A DNA stretch of 6,477 nt from Anaerolineales bacterium (GCA_947503585.1 CANNEJ010000089.1:1-6477); one strand, 5' to 3'. Shown: positions 1-6,477, counted from the stretch's first letter. Translations and numbers: made by a program. Notes: generated from the sequence alone by a model not told the origin.

Positions 1-1108
1 GAAATTTGAACCAGCGCACGGCATCGACCAGCCCGGCAGCATCTTCCGGCACGATCAGCCGCGCGCCACCGGAACGCTCCAAAATCTCGCGTGCCTCGCC
101 TTCAACCGCGCCAATCACCGGCACGGCGCACGCCATAATCTCAAACATCTTGGAGGGGATGAAGGTAGCAAACAACGGCAACTGCCTGAGCGGCACAACA
201 CACACATCACTTGCACAGTAGTACTCGCGAACGCGCTGGTGCGCCTGCGCCGGCAGCATAATCACGTTGGTGAGGCGCAGCGTCTCGCGCAGTTCCAGCA
301 GCGCGCGCTTTCTGGCGCCTTCGCCTACCAGTAGAAACACAATGTCCGCATCGTCACGAAGGCGCTGTGCGGCCTGCAGCACCAGCTCCAATCCCTGCGA
401 GATGCCGTGCGCCCCGATGTAACCGACCACAACCTTTCCGGCCAGGCCCAACTCAGCGCGCACCGCATTGTCGCGCGGGCCGGGCGTGAAGCTCTCAATG
501 GCGGCGCCATTGGTTACCGTCACCACTTTTTGCGGGGGCAAGCCGCGCGCAATCAGGCGCGTGCGAAACCCTTCGGTCACGGTCACCACCAAAGCTGCAC
601 GCCGGTACAAAAACATCTCCACAGACTCAAGTGCCCGAATGACAAACGAATTTGTGAGAACGCCAAGGTCGACAAAAACCGCCGGCCACAAATCACGCAC
701 CTCAAACACAAATGGGATTTTGCGCATGCGGCTCATGACCCATGCAGAAATAACAGCAAAGAAGCTGGGCGAGCTGGCAATAATTACATCCGCAGTGCCA
801 AGGCGTGCATTGCCAAGCACCAATGCACTCACCATAAAACTCAGGTGACTCAGAGTTTTGCGCACGAGTCCTTCATTTGGGGTGGCATAAAGCCAGTTGC
901 GCAAAACTGTTACGCCGTCCAGGGACTCGCGCGCAATCAGCCGGCCAACATATGGTGCCTGCACAACTCCGGTGGGATGGTTAGGCATGCCCGTCACCAC
1001 CGTCACAGAATGGCCGCGCTGCACCCAACTCCGAGCCATATCGCGCAGCCGAGCCGCCGGCGCACCGGCCTCGGGCACAAAGTACTGGCAGAGATATACG
1101 ATCCTCAC
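1..1108 (-). CDS. GT4-family glycosyltransferase, WbuB-like (C-terminus cut off by left window edge)
   Basis: Cytoplasmic, retaining-type GT-B glycosyltransferase expected to add one sugar to a lipid-linked oligosaccharide. 369 residues are visible and the frame is still open at the left edge; relatives are usually about 400 residues, so only the last few dozen should be missing. The N-terminal acceptor domain begins RIVYLCQYFVPEAGAPAARL, followed by the WbuB-type MPNHPTG motif (41-47) and the EVRDLWP motif (136-142). The C-terminal donor domain starts near VVVGYIGAHGISQGL (226-240) and carries the IPSKMFEIMA block (317-326, E323), with EGEAREIL at 336-343. As in this subfamily generally, the first Glu of the classical EX7E pair is absent (T315 at that position). 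The start is GTG at 1108-1106, whose last two bases plus the next form the TGA stop of the GT2 gene; no strong Shine-Dalgarno is seen, so coupling is likely. WbuB itself is an N-acetyl-fucosaminyl transferase, but the sugar here cannot be assigned. The family call is firm and the specificity is unknown. Confidence 0.9.
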   Translation of the reverse strand, partial: MRIVYLCQYFVPEAGAPAARLRDMARSWVQRGHSVTVVTGMPNHPTGVVQAPYVGRLIARESLDGVTVLRNWLYATPNEGLVRKTLSHLSFMVSALVLGNARLGTADVIIASSPSFFAVISAWVMSRMRKIPFVFEVRDLWPAVFVDLGVLTNSFVIRALESVEMFLYRRAALVVTVTEGFRTRLIARGLPPQKVVTVTNGAAIESFTPGPRDNAVRAELGLAGKVVVGYIGAHGISQGLELVLQAAQRLRDDADIVFLLVGEGARKRALLELRETLRLTNVIMLPAQAHQRVREYYCASDVCVVPLRQLPLFATFIPSKMFEIMACAVPVIGAVEGEAREILERSGGARLIVPEDAAGLVDAVRWFKF

Positions 1109-1935
1109 TTGGGCTCACGCAACTCGCGCAACTTGAGCCCGATGTGATGCTCTTGCATCGCCTGCAACAAACAAAACGCAAAGCCCGCGCGTCCATCCAG
1201 AAAGCCCACACGCAAGATGTACATGTAGATGAACCACAGCAGCGGTTTGAAGGGCAGATGCGGCCAGATCAACTCCTTGATTACGCGCTTGCGCTGCACG
1301 GGGCTGCCAAGCCAGCCCGGCTCCAGCCCGGTCTTGCTGGCTGTCAGCGCAGCGGCCCGCGCCTGCGCCTCCAATGTGGAATAGCGGTTGTGGCGCTGCA
1401 GCCAGGCAGCCAATCCCCGCTCGTCGGCGTGAATCAAATCATGCTGCAGATAACCAACAGTGCCTTGCACTACCATATGCTCGTGCACCGGGCGCTGCTC
1501 ATAATGCGCCTGTCCACGCCGGAACAGGCGCAAGTTCCAGCTGGGATACCAGCCACAGTGCCGCAGCCAGCGCCCCATAAATATGAAACGCCGGTTAATG
1601 TAATAGCCATCGCACGGGTTCGGCGCCGCCACAACTGCCGCAATCTCGCGCGCCAAATCCGGCGAGACGCGCTCATCGGCATCAAGAATCAAAATCCACG
1701 GCTGGCTGATTGGCAATGTTTGCAATGCCCAATTTTTTTGGGCAGCGTAGTCCTCAAATGCGTGCTCGACAAAATTTGCCTTGGCATCGGCCGCAACCGC
1801 ACGCGTGCCATCAGTGGAGCAAGAGTCCACCACAAATATTTCCGCGGCCCAGCGCACGCTCTTGAGGCAAGCCGGCAGATTTTTCTCTTCATTCAGAGTG
1901 GGAACCAGCACCGCAATCGGTGCCCGCTGGCTCAC
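1105..1935 (-). CDS. GT2-family glycosyltransferase (WaaE/KdtX-like)
   Basis: Inverting GT-A glycosyltransferase, 276 residues, a normal length for the WaaE/KdtX-like branch of GT2. The N-terminus has the family signature IAVLVPTLNEEKNL (7-20). The nucleotide-binding strand FVVDSCSTDGT (34-44) includes D37, and the metal-binding DXD motif is D85-A86-D87 in LILDADER. GYYINRRFIFMGRWLRHCGW (110-129) and RLFRRG (136-141) are typical of this branch. VHEH (150-153) holds the probable catalytic Glu. The C-terminal hydrophobic stretch PLLWFIYMYILRVGFLDG (231-248) suggests interfacial membrane contact. The start is GTG (1935-1933), overlapping the TGA of the upstream GT4 by four bases and preceded at ideal spacing by GAGGTGATC. 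The best-known relatives add a sugar to the LPS inner core, but among flippase and GT4 genes a role in a repeat unit or side branch is as likely. Donor and acceptor are unknown. Confidence 0.93.
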   Translation of the reverse strand: MSQRAPIAVLVPTLNEEKNLPACLKSVRWAAEIFVVDSCSTDGTRAVAADAKANFVEHAFEDYAAQKNWALQTLPISQPWILILDADERVSPDLAREIAAVVAAPNPCDGYYINRRFIFMGRWLRHCGWYPSWNLRLFRRGQAHYEQRPVHEHMVVQGTVGYLQHDLIHADERGLAAWLQRHNRYSTLEAQARAAALTASKTGLEPGWLGSPVQRKRVIKELIWPHLPFKPLLWFIYMYILRVGFLDGRAGFAFCLLQAMQEHHIGLKLRELREPK

Positions 1936-3062
1936 TTGATCACCTCTTGCAGCACCGTCCCAAAATCGCGAACGTAGCGCGCCCAGCCCCAGTCAAAGCT
2001 GTGAAAGTGCCGCTGCGCACGAGCGGCTGCATCTGCATCCTGCAGCACGGCGCGGATTGCATTGGCGGCATCCAGCGCGTCTTCCGCTGCGTAGTAGCTG
2101 GCACCGGCCCCGCCGACTTCACGATTTACCACCGTCCCCGCGGCCACAACCGGCCGGCCGCACGCCATCGCTTCCAAAATAGGGAAACCAAAAGACTCGC
2201 AGAGCGAAGGGAAGACCACCAAATCAACCTGCGGGTAAAAGGCGATCATCTCAGCCTGCGAAAGACGGCCAAGCACCTGCACACAATTTTGGAGGTTCCA
2301 ATTTGCAATTTGCGCCCTGATTGCGCGCACCCCGGCCGGCCAGTCTTGCTCTTCAATTGTCAAGAATAATGTGAAGCGGGTACCGGCCTCGCGCAACTGC
2401 CGCGCAGTGCGCAGCAGCAGCTCAAACCCTTTATGCGGCGCCGCATGGGAAGGATACAACAGCCATGGCCGCGGCGCGCCCGCCGGCAAGTCCACAATGT
2501 TGCCGGGCACTGTGTGCGCCGGCGCATCCACGGCATGCGGCAACACAACCGAAAGCTCATCAGTTAGTATCGGCACATAGCGCTTGATCATCTGCCACAT
2601 GCCAGCAGACGGCGTAACAACCCTGGCGGAACTGCGCATGGCAAGCATACAGAGCCAGCGCCGCAAACTAGCCAGCGTGCGCTCCGCTACTCCAATATTG
2701 CCTAAATAATAGTCGCAGTAATACAAGGGATTGCGCTGGAAATTAATTTGTGGAACTGTGCAGCGCGCCGGCCCAAAGTTCAAGAGCGACACCAGCAGGT
2801 CGGGCTGGCGCTGCGCGAGCAACTGGCCGAGCACCACCTGATCCCACCACACTCTGCCAAGCGACCCAAGCGCTGGCGAAGCCACAGGTGTAAGCTGCAC
2901 ATTTCCCGGCACCACGTCAACCCAACTAACAGCCTCGGGTGCACAGAATATTTCAAACCTCCAACCTGGTAACGCAGCTAGCGCAGGCACAAACCCCGTC
3001 AGATGGCGGCGCGCTCCGCCCATTTGCGCCCCAACCGCCGTGATCGCCACCTGCCGCATCAT
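1932..3062 (-). CDS. GT4-family glycosyltransferase (classical EX7E motif)
   Basis: Retaining GT-B glycosyltransferase of 376 residues, complete. The N-terminal domain opens with VAITAVGAQMGGARRHLTGF (5-24), where the glycine-rich loop is expected to contact donor and acceptor. INFQRNPLYYCDYYLG (106-121) is rich in Asn and Tyr and probably shapes the acceptor site. The donor domain begins near PWLLYPSHAAPHKGFELLL (199-217, basic K211). It contains the classical motif FPSLCESFGFPILEAMACG (284-302), with E289 and E297 as the EX7E pair that binds the nucleotide-sugar. REVGGAG (314-320) follows, where relatives often have a proline before the EVGG. There is no signal peptide; a cytoplasmic enzyme is expected. 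The start ATG (3062-3060) forms an ATGA overlap with the TGA of the preceding GT4. The next codon is also ATG, so the start is uncertain by one residue. No strong Shine-Dalgarno precedes it. Its C-terminal codons EVIK encode the ribosome binding site of the next gene. Donor sugar unknown. Confidence 0.94.
   Translation of the reverse strand: MMRQVAITAVGAQMGGARRHLTGFVPALAALPGWRFEIFCAPEAVSWVDVVPGNVQLTPVASPALGSLGRVWWDQVVLGQLLAQRQPDLLVSLLNFGPARCTVPQINFQRNPLYYCDYYLGNIGVAERTLASLRRWLCMLAMRSSARVVTPSAGMWQMIKRYVPILTDELSVVLPHAVDAPAHTVPGNIVDLPAGAPRPWLLYPSHAAPHKGFELLLRTARQLREAGTRFTLFLTIEEQDWPAGVRAIRAQIANWNLQNCVQVLGRLSQAEMIAFYPQVDLVVFPSLCESFGFPILEAMACGRPVVAAGTVVNREVGGAGASYYAAEDALDAANAIRAVLQDADAAARAQRHFHSFDWGWARYVRDFGTVLQEVIK
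1938..1946 (-). promoter_or_regulatory. Ribosome binding site for the GT2 gene, embedded in the upstream GT4 coding end
   Basis: On the minus strand the sequence reads GAGGTGATC, seven bases between GAGG and the GTG start at 1935. It matches nine contiguous bases of the canonical AAGGAGGTGATC complement of the 16S rRNA 3' end. The same bases encode Glu-Val-Ile at the end of the preceding GT4 (EVIK, then TGA). This is by far the strongest ribosome binding site among the junctions of this operon, and it fixes the GTG as the GT2 start. Confidence 0.8.
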
Positions 3063-4201
3063 TTCACGTTCAACACCCGCGCATATTCGGAAACCGCGCG
3101 CTCCCCGTATGCATCCCAGGTAAAGCGCTGCGCTTGTGCTAGCGCCGCAGTCGCCATGCGCTGGCGCTCCGCCTCATGTTGATACATATACAAAATCTTT
3201 TCTTTAAGCACATCGATATTGCGGATGGGGATGATGAAGCCCTGCTCGCCATCCGCCACCAGGTCCGCAGCGCCCGTGTTTGTTGTGGCAATCAACGGCA
3301 GTCCGCAGGCCATGGCTTGAACCTGCACCATTGCGAGACCCTCTTCCACAGAACAAATGGCAAAAACAGAGCCCTGCGAATAATACCAGCGCAGCGCAGC
3401 CAGCGGTACGGCCGCAAAGTGCTTGAAAGAACCGCCATATTTGCTGAGGAACGGGCTTGCCTCTTGCGTTGGATTGCCAATGATCCAAAGTTCGGCGCGT
3501 GGCAGTGCCAACTCATGCCATGCCTGCAATAAGTATTGAACTCCCTTGCGCAACGTAAGGGCGCCCACATAAATGACGCGAAAGCAATTATCTTCTTTGG
3601 GAGCCGGCGAAAATCTGTCGGTGGCCACTCCAATAGTGTTGTGCAACAGGCGCCCGGCAGCGACACCCTCATCCACAAAGCTCTGGCGCGCAAAGTGCGA
3701 CGGAACTTCGATTTTGTCGCAGTTTGCATACTCCCAAAGTTCCGTCTGAATAGTCTGCGGGTGAGTCGCTACCCATTGCATTCCGTGCATTCGATATTCC
3801 TGCTCCAGAATGCGGGACTGGTAGTTGATGTGGCTTGAGCTGCGTACCACAACCGCGCGTTTGCCAAGCGCCTTGGCGCGTTGCAACGCATCGCGGCTGC
3901 TGCCACTCCACACCACGGCCAAGTCCGTGTCCGCTGGAATGCATCCCGCTGCCCACTTGCCAAACCAGCGTCTTTGCCACAGCCCCATCGTCCACCCCAC
4001 GCGCGCCGGAAGTTTCTGAATTGCGCGGTTGAACACTTCAGTCGGCACCAGCGCGCTTACCTTGCTTGTGGGTACGCCCCACTCCCGGGCTTTGGATGCC
4101 GGATAGGAAGTGATAATCCGCAGCAAGTGGCCGCGGCGCTCCAGTTGTGCTGCAAGGTCAAAAGCGTGGAAGCGCCCGTTCACAACGATTGATATTTTCA
4201 T
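3059..4201 (-). CDS. GT4-family glycosyltransferase with Gln at the second EX7E position
   Basis: GT-B glycosyltransferase of 380 residues, complete. The N-terminus MKISIVVNGRFHAFDLAAQL is a natural start for this branch of GT4 and supports the ATG at 4201. ITSYP (30-34) follows the first strand pair. IEVPSHFARQSFVDEG (164-179) precedes the interdomain region, and GVATDRFSP (191-199) leads to the donor domain. RVIYVGALTLRKGVQYLL (208-225) supplies the basic Arg-Lys pair (218-219) expected to bind the diphosphate. The motif SVEEGLAMVQVQAMACGLPL (284-303) places E287 at the first EX7E position but Q295 at the second. TNTGAADLV (307-315) follows as in relatives. The rest of the fold is intact, so the enzyme is probably active. 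It starts 15 bases after the flippase stop, the only non-overlapping junction in the window, and no convincing Shine-Dalgarno lies in that gap. It ends in an ATGA overlap with the next GT4. Sugar specificity is unknown. Confidence 0.94.
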   Translation of the reverse strand: MKISIVVNGRFHAFDLAAQLERRGHLLRIITSYPASKAREWGVPTSKVSALVPTEVFNRAIQKLPARVGWTMGLWQRRWFGKWAAGCIPADTDLAVVWSGSSRDALQRAKALGKRAVVVRSSSHINYQSRILEQEYRMHGMQWVATHPQTIQTELWEYANCDKIEVPSHFARQSFVDEGVAAGRLLHNTIGVATDRFSPAPKEDNCFRVIYVGALTLRKGVQYLLQAWHELALPRAELWIIGNPTQEASPFLSKYGGSFKHFAAVPLAALRWYYSQGSVFAICSVEEGLAMVQVQAMACGLPLIATTNTGAADLVADGEQGFIIPIRNIDVLKEKILYMYQHEAERQRMATAALAQAQRFTWDAYGERAVSEYARVLNVK

Positions 4202-4216
4202 ATTTAGCCGGAACCG
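4202..4216 (-). other. Only intergenic gap in the window (15 bases, flippase to GT4)
   Basis: This gap separates the TAG stop of the flippase (4219-4217) from the ATG of the following GT4 (4201). It has no recognisable -10/-35 elements, no purine-rich ribosome binding site and no terminator with a T run. A short imperfect palindrome around 4204-4220 has only a two-base loop and is unlikely to be functional. All other junctions are overlaps, so no independent promoter or terminator is visible anywhere in the window. Confidence 0.7.
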
Positions 4217-5545
4217 CTAAGAGCCAACGGCCTGTAATGCAGCGCGTGCCCGTCCCAACACGGCCTGCAGTTCACCGCGGGTGGGGACGAACAAATCAGC
4301 CGCTGAGCACCGGGCGTGGCGCATTATTACGATGGCAAGGACTAACAGCGTTGCTGCATAGCTTACAAGCGACACAAGCGCCGCACCCAGCGCCTGCAGC
4401 GGCACAAGCACAAGCGGCAGGATCAGCGCCGTTAGCGCCAAGCCGGCAAGCTCGGCAAATGTCACCAGCCCCGGCAGCCCCAAGCCGCGCAGCCCCTGCT
4501 CAAATATCCGGCTCATCCCGGAAATTCCGGCGGCCAGCACGAGCACCATAGCTGCCGGAACTACCGCCTGATAGGGCGCGCCAAACAGCAGTGCAATCGC
4601 TGCCGGAGTAAGAAGCAGCCATGGCAGCGTTAACGCCAGAAAAATCATTGCGCCCATGCGCGCATTGCGCAACAGGTCCGCGCGCTGCTTTTCCAAATCC
4701 ACAGTGCCGGCCAGTCGCGGCAACACCAGCGCTTCCACCGCATTGAACACCGGCGCCAGCCCGTTGCTCCACGTGACCGCCACGGCATACGGGCCAAGCA
4801 CACTTGCGGGCAGCCACGCCGCCATCAGCAGCTGGTCCATGCGCAGATTTAGGTCTTGTGGCAGTCCGCTTAGCACGGACGCAAATCCGTAGCGCACCAG
4901 CGATTGGCCCAGGTCCTTACGCGGAAGAAAGGCGCCGGCTTCAGTGCGCAATAGAGCAATGAAGACCGGTACTGCAGTTGCAAGCAGCACGAATAGAAAG
5001 CCTATTGCCAGCCGGCCCGGGCTGGGCTGCCCAAAGATAACCAGCGAAAGTATCAGCAGCAGCCAGCCCGCTGGCGCCAGCAAGCGCAGCGTGTTCCAAG
5101 CTTTCAACTGCAGGCGCCCCTGCAACACAGAGTATGGCAAACTGCAAACTACTTGCACCGGCAAGAGCAGCAAATACCAGCGCGCAATCAATATCAGCTC
5201 AGGTGATTGCGCCGAGAGCAGCAGCGGCATCAACCAGTAGCCAAGGGCAATCACAGGCACACATGCGGCCAAACCAATCATCACCGCAGTGGCCAGCAGC
5301 GCGCCGGATTGCAGCGGGTTGCGCCCGCAGTAATAGGTGAGCGCATGCGGCAGCCCAACCATCGCAAAACCCACAAGATAAGTGGGCCATACCTGAATAG
5401 CGGCAAGTTCGCCCCGGCCCTGCGGGCCCAATAAGCGCGCCAGCAAGGTGCCGGTGGCCAACCCGATCAAGGTGATCAGCACATTGACGAGCGCCGTTAC
5501 CGGCATGGGCCCCAGCGCCCGCAAAACCGCCGGAAAGCGCTTCAT
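4217..5545 (-). CDS. Wzx-like oligosaccharide flippase (MOP superfamily, polysaccharide biosynthesis protein)
   Basis: Integral inner-membrane protein of 442 residues expected to flip an undecaprenyl-PP-linked oligosaccharide from the cytoplasmic to the periplasmic face. Reading hydrophobicity by eye gives about 12 membrane segments, roughly at 16-38, 52-70, 82-105, 118-137, 152-172, 177-199, 215-229, 238-257, 262-278, 298-322, 327-345 and 358-408 (a pair). This fits the usual Wzx topology and length. The first-loop motif ARLLGPQGRGELAAIQVWP (36-54) is characteristic of the family, as is RMDQLLMAAWLPASVLGPYA (235-254) at the start of the second half. The frame stays open upstream to 5683, but those 46 extra residues are low-complexity Ala/Gly/Arg sequence read out of frame through the end of the preceding gene. 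The ATG at 5545 instead gives MKRFPAVLRALGPMPVTALV and an exact ATGA overlap with the upstream TGA, so I chose it. The neighbouring glycosyltransferases support an oligosaccharide substrate, which remains unidentified. Confidence 0.92.
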   Translation of the reverse strand: MKRFPAVLRALGPMPVTALVNVLITLIGLATGTLLARLLGPQGRGELAAIQVWPTYLVGFAMVGLPHALTYYCGRNPLQSGALLATAVMIGLAACVPVIALGYWLMPLLLSAQSPELILIARWYLLLLPVQVVCSLPYSVLQGRLQLKAWNTLRLLAPAGWLLLILSLVIFGQPSPGRLAIGFLFVLLATAVPVFIALLRTEAGAFLPRKDLGQSLVRYGFASVLSGLPQDLNLRMDQLLMAAWLPASVLGPYAVAVTWSNGLAPVFNAVEALVLPRLAGTVDLEKQRADLLRNARMGAMIFLALTLPWLLLTPAAIALLFGAPYQAVVPAAMVLVLAAGISGMSRIFEQGLRGLGLPGLVTFAELAGLALTALILPLVLVPLQALGAALVSLVSYAATLLVLAIVIMRHARCSAADLFVPTRGELQAVLGRARAALQAVGS

Positions 5546-6477
5546 GCCAGAGCCTGCAGCAGCGCCTGCCACTGTGGCTCCACTACATTTGGCAGGTAAT
5601 GCGCCTTCACCCGCGCGCGCCCGTCCGCGCCCATGCGCCGGCATAACTCCGGATCGCGCAGCAGCCGCAGCAGCGCGCCACACAGTTGTTGCGGGTCTGC
5701 ATCCGCGGCCAGCACACCAGTCACCTCGTCTGCCACAACCTCCGGCGTCGCAGCCCTGCGCAGTGCCACTACGGGGCGCGCATGCGCCATCGCCTCAAGA
5801 AACACAATCCCAAATCCCTCTGCGTGGCTGGGCAGGCAGAACACCGCACACTTGTCATACAGTGCTCCCAGCTCGGCCGCTGAAACTGCGCCCGCAAATT
5901 GCACATGAGCTCCAAGGTTAAGCTGGTGCGTCAGCGCCTCCAATCGGCCGCGATCATTGCCGTCGCCCACAATCACGCAATGCGCCTCCGGCCAAGCCTC
6001 CCGCACCAGTGCCAGCGCGCGCAGCAGCTGATCGATGCCCTTGTAGGCGTCATCCCGGTCCAGCCGCGAAACTGACAAAATCAGATTGGGATTTTCTACG
6101 CCGGTTGGCGCAGACGGCAGTTCATTGGCCAGCATATTTGGTATCACCACAATCTTTGCGGCGGAGACTCCCTGCACTAACTCCAGCTTGCGGGCAGTGT
6201 ATGCACTCACGGCTACCACGCGATCCGCGCGCCGCAAGGCTGCGCGTTGCAGCATAGAGCGCGCAGTCCATACCTCAACGCCATGCGCAACGACCACATA
6301 ACGCAGGCGCGGCCGCAGCAACGATGCCAGCCATGCCAGCGGCGCCAAATTCACATGGGCCACCCAAATGCTTGAAGCGCGCACACCTGCAAACAAAGCC
6401 GCAAGTGAAAACGCCAGCCACTTGCGCTCATATCCACGAACCATGCCGGCTATATGGTGCGAACTTTCAGCGGAATC
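5542..6477 (-). CDS. GT4-family glycosyltransferase (N-terminus cut off by right window edge)
   Basis: Retaining GT-B glycosyltransferase. 311 residues are visible and the frame is open to the right edge, reading DSAESSHHIAG just before the Met at 6444. That Met is therefore probably internal, and perhaps 60 or more N-terminal residues lie outside the window. Visible residues (numbered from the edge) include VVVAHGVEVW (61-70), which belongs to the N-terminal domain, and the donor-domain strand LILSVSRLDRDDAYKGIDQL (132-151, K146). VIVGDGNDRGRLE (168-180) follows. The classical EX7E motif lies in LPSHAEGFGIVFLEAMA (215-231), with E220 and E228, and TPEVV (244-248) comes after. The GFGIVFLEAMA form is common in mannosyl- and related hexosyltransferases, but that is not enough to name the sugar. 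After EAMA the usual Gly is Ala (H232-A233). The gene ends at TGA 5544-5542, overlapping the ATG of the flippase by four bases, so the two are probably translationally coupled. Confidence 0.92.
   Translation of the reverse strand, partial: DSAESSHHIAGMVRGYERKWLAFSLAALFAGVRASSIWVAHVNLAPLAWLASLLRPRLRYVVVAHGVEVWTARSMLQRAALRRADRVVAVSAYTARKLELVQGVSAAKIVVIPNMLANELPSAPTGVENPNLILSVSRLDRDDAYKGIDQLLRALALVREAWPEAHCVIVGDGNDRGRLEALTHQLNLGAHVQFAGAVSAAELGALYDKCAVFCLPSHAEGFGIVFLEAMAHARPVVALRRAATPEVVADEVTGVLAADADPQQLCGALLRLLRDPELCRRMGADGRARVKAHYLPNVVEPQWQALLQALA

Noticed and set aside
407..1977. Two long plus-strand open frames (407-1147 and 1144-1977, about 250-280 codons each)
   Set aside because: They lie antisense to the WbuB-like GT4 and GT2 genes, whose minus-strand frames carry clear family motifs. 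Their translations are rich in Arg, His, Gln and Pro and resemble no protein family I know. They are typical shadow frames in GC-rich coding DNA.
2152..2341. Two copies of GGCCGGCC (2152-2159 and 2334-2341)
   Set aside because: Both fall in coding sequence and follow from GC-rich Gly, Ala, Pro and Arg codons. There is no surrounding repeat structure.
2433..2446. Perfect 14-base palindrome ATGCGGCGCCGCAT
   Set aside because: It encodes His-Ala-Ala-Pro-His inside the donor domain of a GT4. One such palindrome is not surprising by chance in a GC-rich window of this size, and there is no second copy or promoter context to suggest an operator.
2690..2760. AT-richer patch that might suggest a promoter or foreign DNA
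   Set aside because: It encodes the conserved Asn/Tyr/Ile-rich segment INFQRNPLYYCDYYLG of a GT4, so amino-acid content explains the composition.
4204..4220. Small imperfect hairpin spanning the flippase stop and the intergenic gap
   Set aside because: The loop is only two bases, the stem has a bulge, and no T run follows in either direction, so it is not a credible terminator.
5448..5921. Plus-strand open frame of 157 codons opposite the right-edge GT4 and flippase start
   Set aside because: The sequence is Pro/Ala/Arg-rich low complexity, antisense to well-supported genes, with no ribosome binding site or family motif.

Overview
The window is a piece of a bacterial surface-polysaccharide locus (O-antigen, capsule or exopolysaccharide type). 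It is read entirely from the minus strand and cut at both ends. The sequence is GC-rich by eye, intergenic space is nearly absent, and two of the four starts that can be read at gene junctions are GTG. One ribosome binding site matches the usual bacterial anti-Shine-Dalgarno sequence over nine bases. This says bacterium with confidence, but the sequence alone does not fix the phylum. There are no rRNA, tRNA, CRISPR or mobile-element signals.

In the direction of transcription (high to low coordinates) the layout is: a GT-B fold, GT4-family glycosyltransferase missing its N-terminus at the right edge (6477-5542); a multi-spanning Wzx-like oligosaccharide flippase of the MOP superfamily (5545-4217); a GT4 glycosyltransferase with a Gln in place of the second Glu of the EX7E motif (4201-3059); a second complete GT4 glycosyltransferase with a classical EX7E motif (3062-1932); a GT2-family, WaaE/KdtX-like glycosyltransferase with a DAD metal-binding motif (1935-1105); and a WbuB-like GT4 glycosyltransferase that runs off the left edge (1108-1).

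Four of the five junctions are exact 4-base overlaps (ATGA or GTGA). The fifth, between flippase and GT4, is a 15-base gap. The six genes therefore look like one translationally coupled operon. A plausible joint function is that the five glycosyltransferases add successive sugars to a lipid-linked (undecaprenyl-PP) oligosaccharide on the cytoplasmic face, and the flippase moves the product across the inner membrane for polymerisation or ligation. The initiating phosphoglycosyltransferase, the polymerase, the ligase or chain-length regulator and the nucleotide-sugar genes are not in this window. Donor sugars and linkages cannot be read from the sequence.

Apart from the operon architecture and a few motif substitutions, I see an ordinary polysaccharide locus and no convincing evidence of a novel system. 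The long plus-strand open frames are shadows of these genes.
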